Made by a program: the position numbers and the translations under genes. The notes beneath the pieces are model-generated. The model saw nothing but the letters and a program-made list of their open reading frames with translations, was not told the DNA's origin and did no database searches. A stretch of DNA of 64,000 nt from Caballeronia sp. GAFFF1 (lineage in GTDB: Bacteria; Pseudomonadota; Gammaproteobacteria; Burkholderiales; Burkholderiaceae): NCBI RefSeq assembly GCF_023630705.1, contig NZ_JALQEM010000020.1, forward strand, positions 62,001 through 126,000. The letters are read 5' to 3'. Of this stretch, positions 36,089 to 45,693 are shown piece after piece (the stretch's first letter is position 1; every line of letters begins with the position of its first letter).

Positions 36089-36203
36089 ATGCCCCGGTCG
36101 AGGCTGCACATCGTTGCGCGCAGTTGCGCAAAGCGATGGATAACCCATTGATGAAAAAGGAACCTTCGGATACTCTTTGGCGACCACGTGTACCGGTGGA
36201 CGG

Positions 36204-36250
36204 CGTTCGGGACGTAGAGGCCGGAGGTTCGAATCCTCTCACCCCGACCA
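36204..36250 (+). other. Island attachment site: 3' half of tRNA-Pro(CGG)
   Basis: A 47-nt run matching the 3' part of a tRNA-Pro with anticodon CGG: loop TTCGGGA, the 3' anticodon stem CGTAG, variable loop, T-arm GGAGG/TTCGAAT/CCTCT, acceptor CACCCCG, discriminator A and encoded CCA. The 5' half is missing: the bases before 36,204 (ending GGACGG) do not form the D-arm, the CGGGGTG acceptor strand or the full CTACG stem. A break inside the anticodon loop is the usual crossover place for tyrosine integrases. The intact gene should lie at the other end of the island, left of this window. This is a duplicated attachment core, not a functional tRNA gene. Confidence 0.85.
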
Positions 36251-36257
36251 GAATTGC

Positions 36258-36290
36258 AAAAACCCGCATGGTTCGCCATGCGGGTTTTTT
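36258..36290 (+). terminator. Rho-independent terminator of the tRNA-Pro locus
   Basis: Stem CCCGCATGG/CCATGCGGG with a TTCG tetraloop, flanked by AAAAA and TTTTTT. It lies 7 nt after the CCA end and belongs to the chromosomal side of the attachment site. Confidence 0.9.
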
Positions 36291-36395
36291 CGTTTTCGGC
36301 CGATGCCGCGCGGGCGAGGCCCAGCGGGCAGGCCCCGCAGCCCGGGAAAGCCGTCTGCTATAGTCCATCCATCACCGCCCCTACTCGATCACCGC

Positions 36396-37682
36396 GTGGA
36401 CAACCTTCCCTTATGGGCGCAAATCTGCGCCATTTTTCTGCTGCTGTTCCTCTCCGGTTTTTTCTCCATCTCTGAAACGTCGATGATGGCGCTCAATCGC
36501 CATCGGCTAAAATTCCTGGCTAGCCAGGGCTCGTTGGGCGCGCGCACGACGCAAGGTCTGCTCGCCAAGACGGATCAGCTGCTCTCAGTCATTCTGATCG
36601 GCAACAATCTGATCAACACGATCATCCCGGTCCTGACCACCTCCATCGCGCTGCGCACGTTCGGGCACGACAACGTCGTGCTCTCGGTCACGACGGGCGT
36701 GATCGCGTTTCTCATCATCGTGTTCGCGGAAATCGCCCCCAAGATCGTGGGCGCGACGTATCCCGAAAAGGTCGCCTTGCCGGCGAGTCTCGTGCTCGCG
36801 CCGCTCATGCGCATCGCGCGGCCGCTGGTGTGGTTCGTCAACCTTTTTGCCAACGCGATTCTCGCCGCGCTGCATATCAACCTGAAGGGCAACCGCGATC
36901 AGCGTCTGTCGCCCGAAGAACTGCGCACCATCGTGCTGGAAACCGGCAGCTTCATGCCGACCAAGCACCGCAGCATTCTGCTCAATCTGTTCGATCTGGA
37001 AAATATCTCCGTCGATGACGTGATGATCCCGCGCCGCCGCATCGAGGCGCTGGACTTCGACGCGCCGTTCGACGACATCCTGCATCAGCTCGAGACGTGC
37101 TATCACAACAAGCTCGTCGTTTATCAGGGCGATATCGACCGCGTGCTCGGCGTCCTTCACGTGCGCAAGACGCTGTCGGCCCTGCATAACCAGGAACTCG
37201 AGCGCGACACGCTGCGCGAACTCCTGACGGAGCCTTACTTCGTGCCAGCCGGCACGCCTGTCTTCCAGCAGTTGCAGTACTTCCAGGAGAGCGGTCACCG
37301 CATCGCGATCGTCGTCGACGAATACGGCGAGCTGCAAGGGCTCGTCACGCCGGAAGACATCATCGAGGAACTGATCGGCGAATTTACGTCGACGATTCCG
37401 CGCGGCGCGGGCTCGCGCGGCTGGGACGAGAACGGCGAGTGCATCGTGCCGGGCAGCATGCCGCTGCGCGAACTGAACCGCTGGCTCAAGCTGACGCTGC
37501 CAACGGACGGTCCGAAGACGCTCAACGGCCTGATCCTCGAAACGCTCGAAGACATTCCGGACGGCGACGTGGCGATGCGCATCGGCGGCGTGTATCTGGA
37601 AGTCATGCGCAGCGACGATCAGGCGGTTCGCACGGTCAAGATCTTTCGTCCGGCCGCGCCGGCGAAGCGCGCGTTGCGTTAG
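36396..37682 (+). CDS. HlyC/CorC-family membrane protein (DUF21-CBS-CorC_HlyC)
   Basis: Integral inner-membrane protein of 428 residues of the HlyC/CorC (CNNM-like) family, linked to Mg/Co homeostasis. The DUF21 domain with about four hydrophobic segments fills the first ~180 residues, beginning LWAQICAIFLLLFLSGFFS. Paired CBS domains follow (about 205-330), then the C-terminal CorC_HlyC domain. The GTG start at 36,396 was chosen because translation upstream runs through the tRNA fragment and terminator. It is the first core gene right of the island. Transport activity of bacterial members is inferred from family work. Confidence 0.88.
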   Translation: MDNLPLWAQICAIFLLLFLSGFFSISETSMMALNRHRLKFLASQGSLGARTTQGLLAKTDQLLSVILIGNNLINTIIPVLTTSIALRTFGHDNVVLSVTTGVIAFLIIVFAEIAPKIVGATYPEKVALPASLVLAPLMRIARPLVWFVNLFANAILAALHINLKGNRDQRLSPEELRTIVLETGSFMPTKHRSILLNLFDLENISVDDVMIPRRRIEALDFDAPFDDILHQLETCYHNKLVVYQGDIDRVLGVLHVRKTLSALHNQELERDTLRELLTEPYFVPAGTPVFQQLQYFQESGHRIAIVVDEYGELQGLVTPEDIIEELIGEFTSTIPRGAGSRGWDENGECIVPGSMPLRELNRWLKLTLPTDGPKTLNGLILETLEDIPDGDVAMRIGGVYLEVMRSDDQAVRTVKIFRPAAPAKRALR

Positions 37683-37760
37683 CCATTCGGCCGAGTAGCC
37701 GGGCACGCGGGACGGCGGGATGATCGTTCATCTCGTTCCGATCCCGACCCGTTACCGCCG

Positions 37761-38960
37761 ATGAATTCCGTTCCTCCCGCCGCGTTCCCACGCCCGGCCG
37801 ACCCCGCCTTCGAGACGACGTCCGACGGGCACTCGCCCGCTGTTTCGCTCCTCGCCGACACCTTGCGCGAGGCCGCCGATCGCGGCGCGTCGGATATTCA
37901 CGTCGAGCCGTCCGAACACGAATGGCGCATCCGGCTGCGCGTGGATGGCGCGCTGCACGTCCTGCGCCGTCCGCCGCCGCATTTGCGCGATGCCTTCGTC
38001 ACGCGAATCAAGGTGCTCGCGCGCATGGACATCGCGGAACGTCGCGTGCCGCAGGACGGCCGTCTGCGGCTCGCCTTGCCGGGCGGCCAGACCGGCGACT
38101 ATCGCGTGAGTTCACTGCCGACGCTCTTCGGCGAAAAGCTGGTCCTGCGCCGGCTCGATGCGTTGCCGCGAAACCTGTCGCTCGGCGCGCTCGGCCTCAG
38201 TGACGAGCAAAGCGGCGTCGTCGAATCCGCCATCTGCGCGCCGCATGGCCTCGTGCTGGTCACGGGTCCGACCGGCAGCGGCAAGACGCTGTCGCTGTAC
38301 TGTTTTCTTCAGATGCTCAACGCCGAAGCGCGCAACATCTGCGCCGTGGAAGATCCCGCCGAGATTCAGCTTGAGGGCATCAATCAGGTCAGCGTGCGCG
38401 AGAAAGCCGGCCTGACCTTCGCCGTCGCGCTGCGCGCGTTCATGCGGCAGGACCCGGACGTCATCATGGTTGGCGAGATTCGCGACGCCGAAACCGCCGA
38501 CGTCGCCGTGAAAGCCGCGCAGACCGGCCACCTCGTCCTCTCGACGCTCCACACGAACGACGCGCCCGCCGCGATCGCGCGCCTGATCGACATCGGCGTC
38601 GCGCCGTATAACCTCGCGTCGGCGTTGCGGCTCGTGACGGCCCAACGGCTCGTGCGCAAGCTCTGCGACGCGTGCCGCGCGCCGTCCGCGCTTACGCTCG
38701 CCGACGGCTTCCGTCCGTTCGAGCCGCGCGGCTGCCCGGCGTGTCACGGCATCGGATATCGGGGGCGCGTCGGCGTGCATCAGTTGATGCCGGTGTCGGA
38801 CGGTATCCGCGAGTTGATCGTCGGCCGCGCGGCGACGCACGCCGTTGCCCGGCTCGCCCAGTCTGAAGGCATGCCCGCCCTGCGCGACGCCGCTTTCGCG
38901 CGCGTGCGCGAAGGCGTGACGAGCGTCGCGGAAGCTGTCGACGCGACGGAGATCGCGTGA
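37761..38960 (+). CDS. pilB: Type IV pilus assembly ATPase PilB (short form)
   Basis: GspE/PilB secretion ATPase of 399 residues that powers pilus extension at the inner membrane. Walker A is GPTGSGKT at about 171-178, followed by the Asp box, Walker B and a His box (HLVLSTLHTNDAP). A tetracysteine zinc motif, CDAC with CPAC, is in the C-terminal third. The N1 (MshEN) domain of longer PilB proteins is absent, so the protein starts directly at the N2 domain. The stop shares a base with the pilC start (TGATG). The pilB-pilC-pilD-coaE order is common in Burkholderia. No pilin gene is adjacent. Confidence 0.88.
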   Translation: MNSVPPAAFPRPADPAFETTSDGHSPAVSLLADTLREAADRGASDIHVEPSEHEWRIRLRVDGALHVLRRPPPHLRDAFVTRIKVLARMDIAERRVPQDGRLRLALPGGQTGDYRVSSLPTLFGEKLVLRRLDALPRNLSLGALGLSDEQSGVVESAICAPHGLVLVTGPTGSGKTLSLYCFLQMLNAEARNICAVEDPAEIQLEGINQVSVREKAGLTFAVALRAFMRQDPDVIMVGEIRDAETADVAVKAAQTGHLVLSTLHTNDAPAAIARLIDIGVAPYNLASALRLVTAQRLVRKLCDACRAPSALTLADGFRPFEPRGCPACHGIGYRGRVGVHQLMPVSDGIRELIVGRAATHAVARLAQSEGMPALRDAAFARVREGVTSVAEAVDATEIA

Positions 38961-40171
38961 TGGCCGCCGACTTATCCGAGATGCGCGAGATGCGCTACGC
39001 GTGGCGCGGCATCGACGGGCAAGGCGCGTCGAAGCGCGGCAAGCTGATCGCGGCGGATTCCGCTTCGGCGCGCGCCTCGTTGCGGCGGGAAGGCGTGACC
39101 GTGCTGGAACTCGACGCGTTGGGAGCAGCGCCGCCGCCGAAGGCGTCGTCGGCGGAAGTCGGCGTCTTCACGCGCCAACTCGCCGGGTTGCTTCGCGCCG
39201 GATTGCCGCTCGCGAGCGCGCTCGAACTGCTCGGCAACGCGGGCGGGCGCGGCGGCTTGCCGCGCATCGTGCGTTCGTTGGCGCGCGACATCACGCGCGG
39301 CGTGCCGTTCTCGGCTGCGCTCGCGCGTCACCCGGCGTTCGGCGCGTTGTACTGTCAGTTGGTCGCGGTCGGAGAAGTAGCCGGTGCGCTGCCCGGGGTG
39401 CTGGCGAGTCTGGCCGACGATCGCGAGCGGGCCAGCGCCCAGCGCGCGAAGCTGCGCGCCGCCCTCGCCTATCCGGTCATGGTGCTGCTTCTGTCGCTCG
39501 CGATCACGGCAGGACTGCTGATCGGCGTCGTGCCGACTTTCAAGACGATCTTCGACGGCTTCGGCGCCGCGCTGCCCGCACCGACGCGCTTCGTGCTCGC
39601 GTTGTCCGATGGGGTCGCGCGTCACGGCGTGTCGTTCATCGCGGTATGCGCGTGCATGACGCTCGTCGCGGCTCGCTCGATGAAAAGATCGGCGCACGCG
39701 CGGGAGACGGCCGACCGCATCGCGCTGAAGTTGCCGATTGCCGGTCCGTTGCTCCGGTCCCTTGCTGTCGCGCGCTGGAGCCGCGCGCTCGGCACGCTGC
39801 TCGCGGCCGGCACGCCGCTTTCCGACGCGTTCGATTCGCTCTCGCAGGCCACCGGGAGTCCGGTGTTCGATAGCGCCACCGTCGAGATCGCGTCGCGCCT
39901 GCGTAACGGCGAGCGGCTCGCCGCCGCGATGCGCGCGCTCGGCTGCTTTCCGCAGGACGTGGTGCAGCCGATTGCCGTCGCCGAAGAATCCGGCTCGCTC
40001 GACTCCATGCTGCTCGATCTCGCCGCGCTCGCCGATCGTCAGGTGGACGAGCGCATCGGCGCGTTCGCGAGCCTGTGTGAGCCGCTCGTCATCGCGGTAT
40101 TGGGCGCGCTCGTCGGCGGACTCGTCATCGCCATGTATCTTCCGATCATTCAGCTCGGCAACGTGGTGTAG
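38960..40171 (+). CDS. pilC: Type IV pilus inner-membrane platform protein PilC
   Basis: PilC/GspF platform protein of 403 residues. It has two T2SSF domains (about 60-185 and 265-390), each followed by hydrophobic segments; the clearest are VMVLLLSLAITAGLLIGVVP mid-protein and the last ~25 residues. It is the rotor or platform on which PilB acts. The ATG overlaps the pilB stop as TGATG; a GTG one codon upstream is possible. Confidence 0.9.
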   Translation: MAADLSEMREMRYAWRGIDGQGASKRGKLIAADSASARASLRREGVTVLELDALGAAPPPKASSAEVGVFTRQLAGLLRAGLPLASALELLGNAGGRGGLPRIVRSLARDITRGVPFSAALARHPAFGALYCQLVAVGEVAGALPGVLASLADDRERASAQRAKLRAALAYPVMVLLLSLAITAGLLIGVVPTFKTIFDGFGAALPAPTRFVLALSDGVARHGVSFIAVCACMTLVAARSMKRSAHARETADRIALKLPIAGPLLRSLAVARWSRALGTLLAAGTPLSDAFDSLSQATGSPVFDSATVEIASRLRNGERLAAAMRALGCFPQDVVQPIAVAEESGSLDSMLLDLAALADRQVDERIGAFASLCEPLVIAVLGALVGGLVIAMYLPIIQLGNVV

Positions 40172-40196
40172 CATCGCGGGCCAAAGACATCGCATC

Positions 40197-41114
40197 ATGA
40201 CCATGCAGCCTCCGATGACTCCGTCCGCCGCGCACCACGCGAGCCCTTATCTGGCAACGTTCGCCGCGTTGCCGGTGGCCGCGCAATACGCCTTCGCGAT
40301 CGTCTTCGGGCTGATCGTCGGGAGCTTCTTGAGCGTGGTCGTGCATCGCCTGCCGGTCATGCTCGAACGTGCGTGGCGCGCGGAACTCGACGCGGCCATG
40401 CCCGATGCGCCGAAGCCGCCGCCGGACGGCTATCCGGCGCGGTTCAATCTCGCCGTCCCACGCAGCGCCTGCCCGCATTGCGGTCACGTCTTGCGCGCGT
40501 GGGAGAACATTCCGGTGATCAGCTATCTCGCGCTTCGCGGGCGCTGTTCAGCGTGCGGCGCGCGGGTGAGTCCGCGCTATCCGCTGATCGAACTGGCGAC
40601 CGGCGCCTTCGCTGCGCTCTCGCTCTATGCGTTCGGTCCGGGCTGGCCCGCGCTCGCCGCATTCGGAGTCTGCGCGACGCTGCTGGCCGCAGGCGTGATC
40701 GACTACGACACGCGCTACCTCCCCGACGTGCTCACGCTGCCGCTGCTGTGGGCGGGGCTCATCGTCAATCTCGGCGACGGCGGCTTTGCGACGCTGCATG
40801 ACGGCGTGATCGGCGCGATCGCGGGCTATCTGTTCCTCTGGTGCGTGTACTGGCTCTTCAAACTGGCGCGCGGCGTGGAAGGAATGGGCTACGGCGACTT
40901 CAAGCTGCTCGCGGCCATCGGCGCGTGGCTCGGCTGGGCGGCGCTCGCGCAGGTGCTGCTGATTTCCGCGGTCGCGGGCGCGCTGTTCGGTATCCTCGCC
41001 ACATGGCGCGGACGCATGCGCTTCGAGGAGCCGTTGCCCTTCGGCCCGTTTCTCGCGGCCGGCGGCGCGATCACGCTTTTTATCGGGACGCCGCTCTATT
41101 CACTGTTCGGATGA
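40197..41114 (+). CDS. pilD: Prepilin peptidase/N-methyltransferase PilD
   Basis: Bifunctional inner-membrane aspartyl protease and N-methyltransferase of 305 residues that processes type IV prepilins and type II pseudopilins. The cytoplasmic loop carries two C-x2-C pairs (CPHC and CSAC) in the N-terminal third. The catalytic aspartates are in [10 protein letters not shown] and GYGDFKL. About eight membrane segments are visible. The start at 40,197 lies 25 nt after pilC. coaE follows after 16 nt. Confidence 0.92.
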   Translation: MTMQPPMTPSAAHHASPYLATFAALPVAAQYAFAIVFGLIVGSFLSVVVHRLPVMLERAWRAELDAAMPDAPKPPPDGYPARFNLAVPRSACPHCGHVLRAWENIPVISYLALRGRCSACGARVSPRYPLIELATGAFAALSLYAFGPGWPALAAFGVCATLLAAGVIDYDTRYLPDVLTLPLLWAGLIVNLGDGGFATLHDGVIGAIAGYLFLWCVYWLFKLARGVEGMGYGDFKLLAAIGAWLGWAALAQVLLISAVAGALFGILATWRGRMRFEEPLPFGPFLAAGGAITLFIGTPLYSLFG

Positions 41115-41130
41115 GCGAAGGGAGCATCGG

Positions 41131-41745
41131 ATGTTCAGCATCGGCTTGACGGGCGGCATTGGCAGCGGCAAAAGCACGGTCGCCGACCTCTTCGCGGCGC
41201 ACGGCGTACCGCTAGTCGATACCGATCTCATCGCGCATCAGGTAAGCGCGCCGGGCGGCGTCGCGATGCCGCTGATCGCGAGCGAGTTCGGCAGCGCGTA
41301 TGTCGCGCCGGACGGCTCGCTAGATCGCGCGAAGATGCGCGAGCTCGTGTTCTCCGACGACACCGCGCGCGTGCGTCTCGAAGCCATTCTTCATCCGCTG
41401 ATCCGTGCGGAGACCGAGCGGCAGCGGGCAGCGGCCGCCGGCGCGTACCACATCGTCGTGGTGCCGCTGCTCGTCGAGTCGGGCAACTGGGCGTCGCGGG
41501 TATCGCGGGTGCTTGTCGTCGATTGCCCCGTCGAGACGCAGATCGCGCGCGTCAGGCGGCGCAACGGCTTTTCGCGCGAGCAGGTGCTGGCGATCGTGGC
41601 AAAGCAGGCATCGCGCGAAACCCGCCTCGCCGCAGCGGACGATATCGTGGTCAACGACGACTCGGCCACGCTCGACTCGCTGGCGCACGAAGTCGAGGCG
41701 CTGCACGCGCGATATCTGCAACTCGCGGCGCAGACCAGTCCGTGA
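41131..41745 (+). CDS. coaE: Dephospho-CoA kinase
   Basis: Last enzyme of coenzyme A synthesis: phosphorylates the 3'-hydroxyl of dephospho-CoA. The 204 residues match the family length. The P-loop GGIGSGKST is at residues 8-16, followed by the CoA-binding lid region and [16 protein letters not shown] near 131-146. A GAAGGGAG ribosome site precedes the ATG. It is co-directional with pilBCD, an arrangement common across proteobacteria. Confidence 0.95.
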   Translation: MFSIGLTGGIGSGKSTVADLFAAHGVPLVDTDLIAHQVSAPGGVAMPLIASEFGSAYVAPDGSLDRAKMRELVFSDDTARVRLEAILHPLIRAETERQRAAAAGAYHIVVVPLLVESGNWASRVSRVLVVDCPVETQIARVRRRNGFSREQVLAIVAKQASRETRLAAADDIVVNDDSATLDSLAHEVEALHARYLQLAAQTSP

Positions 41746-41875
41746 GCAGCGCATTGCTTGCCCGAAACATCAGGAAAAGTTCCATTTATTGCCGCGAACC
41801 GCGTCAAAAGCGCCGTAAATGTGAGCGGATTTGCTAGGGTAAAGATGCGGCATTAGAATGTCCTGACTTCCGCTC

Positions 41876-42664
41876 ATGGAAGCAACCGACCCACGCCGAG
41901 GCGAGCGCTTGATTCTTTACGAGTATCCCTTCAACGAGCGGATTCGGACGCTGCTGCGTCTCGAAGACTTGTTCGAGCGCTTCACGTTCTTCCTCACGCA
42001 GGAAGATCCCCGGGAACATCACGTTGCGCTCACCACGCTGTTCGAGATCGCGGAGGTCGCGGGCCGTACGGACCTCAAAGCCGATCTGATGAAGGAACTG
42101 GAACGGCAACGGCAGACGCTGGCGCCGTTTCGCGGCAATCCGGGCATCGAACAGGAAGCGCTGGAAGCCGTTCTCGGCGAGATCGAGCAGACGCTTGCCG
42201 GACTGACCGACATGCACGGCAAGACCGGTCAGCATCTGGCCGACAACGAATGGCTCGCGAGCATCCGCAGCCGCACGATCATTCCGGGTGGAACCTGCAA
42301 GTTCGATCTTCCGTCGTATTACGCGTGGCAGCAGTTGCCCGTCGAAGATCGCCGGCAGGACATCGCCAAATGGGTCATGCCGATGCTCGCGCTACGCGAC
42401 GCCGCCGCTATCGTGCTGCGGCTCGCGCGCGAATCTGGTCAGGCGTCGAAGGTCATGGCCATGCAGGGCAGCTATCAGCAGATGCTCTCGGGCCGTACGT
42501 ATCAGTTGATGCAGGTGCGCGTGTCGCCGGAAGTGCGCGTCATTCCCGAGGCAAGCGCGAACAAATACATGCTCTGGGTGCGCTTCACCGTGCAGGACGG
42601 CGATCTGAAACCGCGCGCCGTCGATGTCGACGTGCCCTTTCATCTGACGCTTTGCAGTCTTTGA
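41876..42664 (+). CDS. zapD: Cell division protein ZapD
   Basis: FtsZ-interacting bundling protein (DUF1342/YacF), 262 residues. The diagnostic N-terminus [20 protein letters not shown] is at about 13-32, followed by the helical domain and the C-terminal beta-domain with the conserved FDLPSYYAW. It cross-links FtsZ filaments at midcell, and ftsZ is itself ~9 kb away. The start at 41,876 gives a slightly longer N-terminus ([11 protein letters not shown]) than in enterobacteria. Confidence 0.92.
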   Translation: MEATDPRRGERLILYEYPFNERIRTLLRLEDLFERFTFFLTQEDPREHHVALTTLFEIAEVAGRTDLKADLMKELERQRQTLAPFRGNPGIEQEALEAVLGEIEQTLAGLTDMHGKTGQHLADNEWLASIRSRTIIPGGTCKFDLPSYYAWQQLPVEDRRQDIAKWVMPMLALRDAAAIVLRLARESGQASKVMAMQGSYQQMLSGRTYQLMQVRVSPEVRVIPEASANKYMLWVRFTVQDGDLKPRAVDVDVPFHLTLCSL

Positions 42665-42733
42665 ACCACGCGCATCGGCCTTATATGATCGAATGTCGAT
42701 CAACGCTGGCTCAATCCAAAACGTCTCGCCGTC

Positions 42734-42925
42734 ATGACCACTGTCGTCAAATGCCCGACCTGCGCGAAGGAAGTTCGCTGGGTCCCGGAGAACCGCTTCC
42801 GTCCGTTCTGCTCCGAGCGATGCAAGCAAATCGATCTCGGCGCCTGGGCGACCGAGAAGTACCGTATCTCCGGTAACTCCCAGGAAACGCCGCCGGACGA
42901 CGACTCGCACGGCGGCCTCAACTAA
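42734..42925 (+). CDS. yacG: DNA gyrase inhibitor YacG
   Basis: Small zinc protein of 63 residues with C-x2-C (CPTC, 8-11) and C-x3-C (CSERC, 26-30), followed by a short helix and the conserved [13 protein letters not shown]. In E. coli YacG binds GyrB and blocks DNA binding. It ends 6 nt from the convergent mutT-like gene. Confidence 0.93.
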   Translation: MTTVVKCPTCAKEVRWVPENRFRPFCSERCKQIDLGAWATEKYRISGNSQETPPDDDSHGGLN

Positions 42926-42931
42926 CGCGCA

Positions 42932-43372
42932 CTACGGCTGCGCTTCCGCCGCGAGCCACTCCAGCACGGGAATCGCGGCGGGCAACAGCGGCCCGACTTC
43001 CACCGGCAGCGTCTGCCACGCAATAGCCTGCCCTTCGCGGCCGCGCGGCGTTCCGGTCCACTCCATCACCTTGCAGAAGAAGAGCCGCACGTACGCATGC
43101 GGATAGTCGTGCTCGAGCGTGCGCCACAACGCGCACGCAGTCACGTCGATGCCGAGTTCCTCATGCAGTTCGCGCCCGAGCGCCGCTTCGACGCTTTCGC
43201 CCGGTTCCAGCTTGCCGCCCGGAAACTCCCAGTAGCCCTCGTACGGCTTGCCTTCGGGGCGCTGCGCGAGCAGATAACGGCCACCCGGCTGAACCATCAC
43301 GCCGACGGCAACTTCCGTCACCTTGCGGCCATCGGGAGCGATATCCCCCGCAACATCCGACGCGCCGCTCAT
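42932..43372 (-). CDS. Nudix hydrolase, MutT-like
   Basis: Nudix pyrophosphohydrolase of 146 residues. The Nudix box GKLEPGESVEAALGRELHEELGI (written here in parts: GKLEPGE, RELHEELGI) is complete. Family role is cleansing 8-oxo-dGTP. The start at 43,372 overlaps the DUF815 stop as ATGA; an ATG at 43,408 would extend into that gene. Last gene of the secA-argJ-DUF815-mutT string. Confidence 0.9.
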   Translation of the reverse strand: MSGASDVAGDIAPDGRKVTEVAVGVMVQPGGRYLLAQRPEGKPYEGYWEFPGGKLEPGESVEAALGRELHEELGIDVTACALWRTLEHDYPHAYVRLFFCKVMEWTGTPRGREGQAIAWQTLPVEVGPLLPAAIPVLEWLAAEAQP

Positions 43373-44238
43373 TGCTTGCGGCCCGACCAGTCGCGTGCGA
43401 ACTGCCACGCCACGCGGCCCGAGCGCGATCCACGCTCCAGCGCCCAGACGAGCGCATCGCCGCGAGCGGCTTCAATTTCGCTCGCGTCGCAGCCGAAATG
43501 CGTGAGCCAGTGCCCGACGATCGACAGATAGTCGTCCTGCTTGAACGGATAGAAGCTGACCCACAGCCCGAAGCGTTCGGACAGCGAGATCTTCTCCTCG
43601 ACCACTTCGCCGGGATGAATCTCGCCATCGGGCGTGTGCTTGTAGGTCTCGTTGTCGCTCATGTACTCGGGCAGCAGATGCCGGCGGTTCGAGGTCGCAT
43701 AGATCAGCACGTTGTCCGACTGCGCCGCGACCGAGCCGTCCAGCGCCACTTTCAGCGCCTTGTAGCCAGATTCGCCCTCTTCGAACGAGAGATCGTCGCA
43801 GAACACGATGAAACGCTCGGGCCGCGTCGAGATGAGATCGACGATATCGCCGAGATCGTGCAGATCGTCCTTGTCGACTTCGATCAGGCGCAGGCCGTCC
43901 TTTGCGTACGCATTGAGGCACGCCTTGATGAGCGACGACTTGCCCGTGCCGCGCGCGCCCGTGAGCAGCACGTTGTTGGCGGGCAGATTGTTGACGAACT
44001 GCCGCGTGTTCTGCTCGATGAGCGCCTTCTGACGGTCGATGTTTTGAAGGTCGCCGAGCGAAATCTGCGAGATGGCCGGCACCGGCTGCAAAAAGCCGCG
44101 ACCTTGCCGCTTGCGCCAGCGAAACGCCACGGCCGATTCCCAGTCGATTTCGGGCGCGGCCGGCGGCAGCATCCCTTCGATGCGCGCCAGCACCGCTTCG
44201 GCGCGCGTGAGAAATTGTTCGAGTTTGTCCATGTCCAT
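43369..44238 (-). CDS. DUF815 AAA+ ATPase
   Basis: AAA+ ATPase of 289 residues in the DUF815 family. Walker A is GARGTGKSS near 93-101, Walker B is FIVFCDDLSFEEGE near 144-157, and sensor 1 is ATSNRRHL. The family is widespread in proteobacteria and of unknown function. The start MDMDKLEQ at 44,238 lies 26 nt after argJ. Part of the secA-argJ-DUF815-mutT order conserved in Burkholderia. Confidence 0.88.
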   Translation of the reverse strand: MDMDKLEQFLTRAEAVLARIEGMLPPAAPEIDWESAVAFRWRKRQGRGFLQPVPAISQISLGDLQNIDRQKALIEQNTRQFVNNLPANNVLLTGARGTGKSSLIKACLNAYAKDGLRLIEVDKDDLHDLGDIVDLISTRPERFIVFCDDLSFEEGESGYKALKVALDGSVAAQSDNVLIYATSNRRHLLPEYMSDNETYKHTPDGEIHPGEVVEEKISLSERFGLWVSFYPFKQDDYLSIVGHWLTHFGCDASEIEAARGDALVWALERGSRSGRVAWQFARDWSGRKQ

Positions 44239-44264
44239 TTCTGTGCGCGCCGATCGGGCGCGCT

Positions 44265-45506
44265 TTACGAGCGGTAATCCGCGTTGATGCTCACGTAGTC
44301 GTGCGAGAGGTCGCAGGTCCAGATGGTCGCCTGCTGCTGGCCGCGGCCGAGCAAGACGCGAATGGCGATCTCGCTCTGTTTCATCACGCGCTGACCGTCT
44401 TCCTCGCGGTAGTCGGGGTTGCGTCCGCCCGCCTTCGCGACGAGCACGTCGTCGAGATACAGGTCGATCTTGCCGACATCCAGATCCGTCACGCCCGCGT
44501 AGCCGATGGCGGCGAGAATGCGGCCCAGATTTGGGTCCGACGCGTAGAACGCCGTCTTCACGAGCGGCGAATGTCCGATTGCGTAGGCAATCTGGCGGCA
44601 TTCCGCGACGTCCTTGCCGCCTTCGACCGTAATGGTCATGAACTTGGTCGCCCCTTCGCCGTCGCGCACGATCAACTGCGCGAGTTCCTGCGCCACGGAC
44701 GTGACCGCGTCGCGCAGCGCGGCGTACGCGGGCGAATCGGTGGACGTGATCGCGGGCAGGCTCGACTTCCCCGACGCGATCAGGATGAACGAATCGTTGG
44801 TGGACGTATCGCCGTCGATGGTGATGCAGTTGAACGAGCGATCCGCCACGTGCCTCACCAGTTCATCGAGGACCGGCTGGGCGACGGCGGCATCGAACGC
44901 GAGAAAGCCGAGCATGGTCGCCATGTTCGGCTTGATCATGCCCGCGCCCTTGCTGATGCCCGACAGCGTGACCGTGTGGCCGTCGATCTGCACCTGACGC
45001 GACGCGGCTTTCGGCAGCGTGTCGGTGGTCATGATGGCTTGCGCGGCATCGAACCAATGCGCGGCCTGTTGATTGGCAAGCGCGGCGGGCAGCCCCGCTT
45101 TCAGACGATCGATCGGCAGCGGTTCCAGAATCACGCCGGTCGAGAAAGGCAGAATCTGCTGCGGTTCGACGCCCGCGAGACGCGCGAGCTCCGCGCAGGT
45201 CTCGCGCGCGTGCGCCAGGCCCGGCTCGCCCGTGCCGGCGTTCGCGTTGCCCGTGTTCACCACCAGCGCGCGAATGCCCTTGCCGCCCGCGCGCACCGCG
45301 TCCAGATGCTCGCGACACACCGTCACGGGCGCCGCGCAGAAGCGGTTCTGCGTGAACACGCCGGCGACCGTCGCGCCTTCATCGACGCGAATCACGAGCA
45401 CGTCCTTGCGATTCGGCTTGCGAATATTCGCTTCGGCCCAGCCTAGCGTGACGCCTGAGACCGGATGAAGCGCGGCGGGATCGATCGAGGGGAAGTTGAC
45501 AGCCAT
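44265..45506 (-). CDS. argJ: Bifunctional ornithine acetyltransferase/N-acetylglutamate synthase ArgJ
   Basis: Enzyme of the cyclic arginine pathway that moves acetyl from N-acetylornithine to glutamate; many members also use acetyl-CoA. The 413 residues match the family. The self-cleavage site is visible as NMATMLGF, where Thr becomes the N-terminal nucleophile of the beta chain. The start [10 protein letters not shown] at 45,506 is the usual one. It is ~190 bp downstream of secA in the same direction. Confidence 0.94.
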   Translation of the reverse strand: MAVNFPSIDPAALHPVSGVTLGWAEANIRKPNRKDVLVIRVDEGATVAGVFTQNRFCAAPVTVCREHLDAVRAGGKGIRALVVNTGNANAGTGEPGLAHARETCAELARLAGVEPQQILPFSTGVILEPLPIDRLKAGLPAALANQQAAHWFDAAQAIMTTDTLPKAASRQVQIDGHTVTLSGISKGAGMIKPNMATMLGFLAFDAAVAQPVLDELVRHVADRSFNCITIDGDTSTNDSFILIASGKSSLPAITSTDSPAYAALRDAVTSVAQELAQLIVRDGEGATKFMTITVEGGKDVAECRQIAYAIGHSPLVKTAFYASDPNLGRILAAIGYAGVTDLDVGKIDLYLDDVLVAKAGGRNPDYREEDGQRVMKQSEIAIRVLLGRGQQQATIWTCDLSHDYVSINADYRS

Positions 45507-45693
45507 GTTCGCGACTCGCTGAAGGTGGCGAGTGCCGGCTCGCAGGCGCCGGCACGCTGTGAAAGACTGACGCCGCCCGGCAGGCCGGGAGCGCCTTGGA
45601 ACGCCGGGCGCGCAGCGCAAGGCGCGCTCGAACCCGCAAAGACAAACGACGCATTGCTGCGTCGCTTGCCTCATTTGTCGATCGGACAGTTCG

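Noticed and set aside
36204..36250. Functional tRNA-Pro gene
   Set aside because: The 5' acceptor strand, D-arm and complete anticodon stem are missing.
35959..36279. Open frame on the minus strand across the island end, reading GERIRTSGLYVPN
   Set aside because: This is the translation of the tRNA-Pro 3' half read backwards, a well-known false gene.
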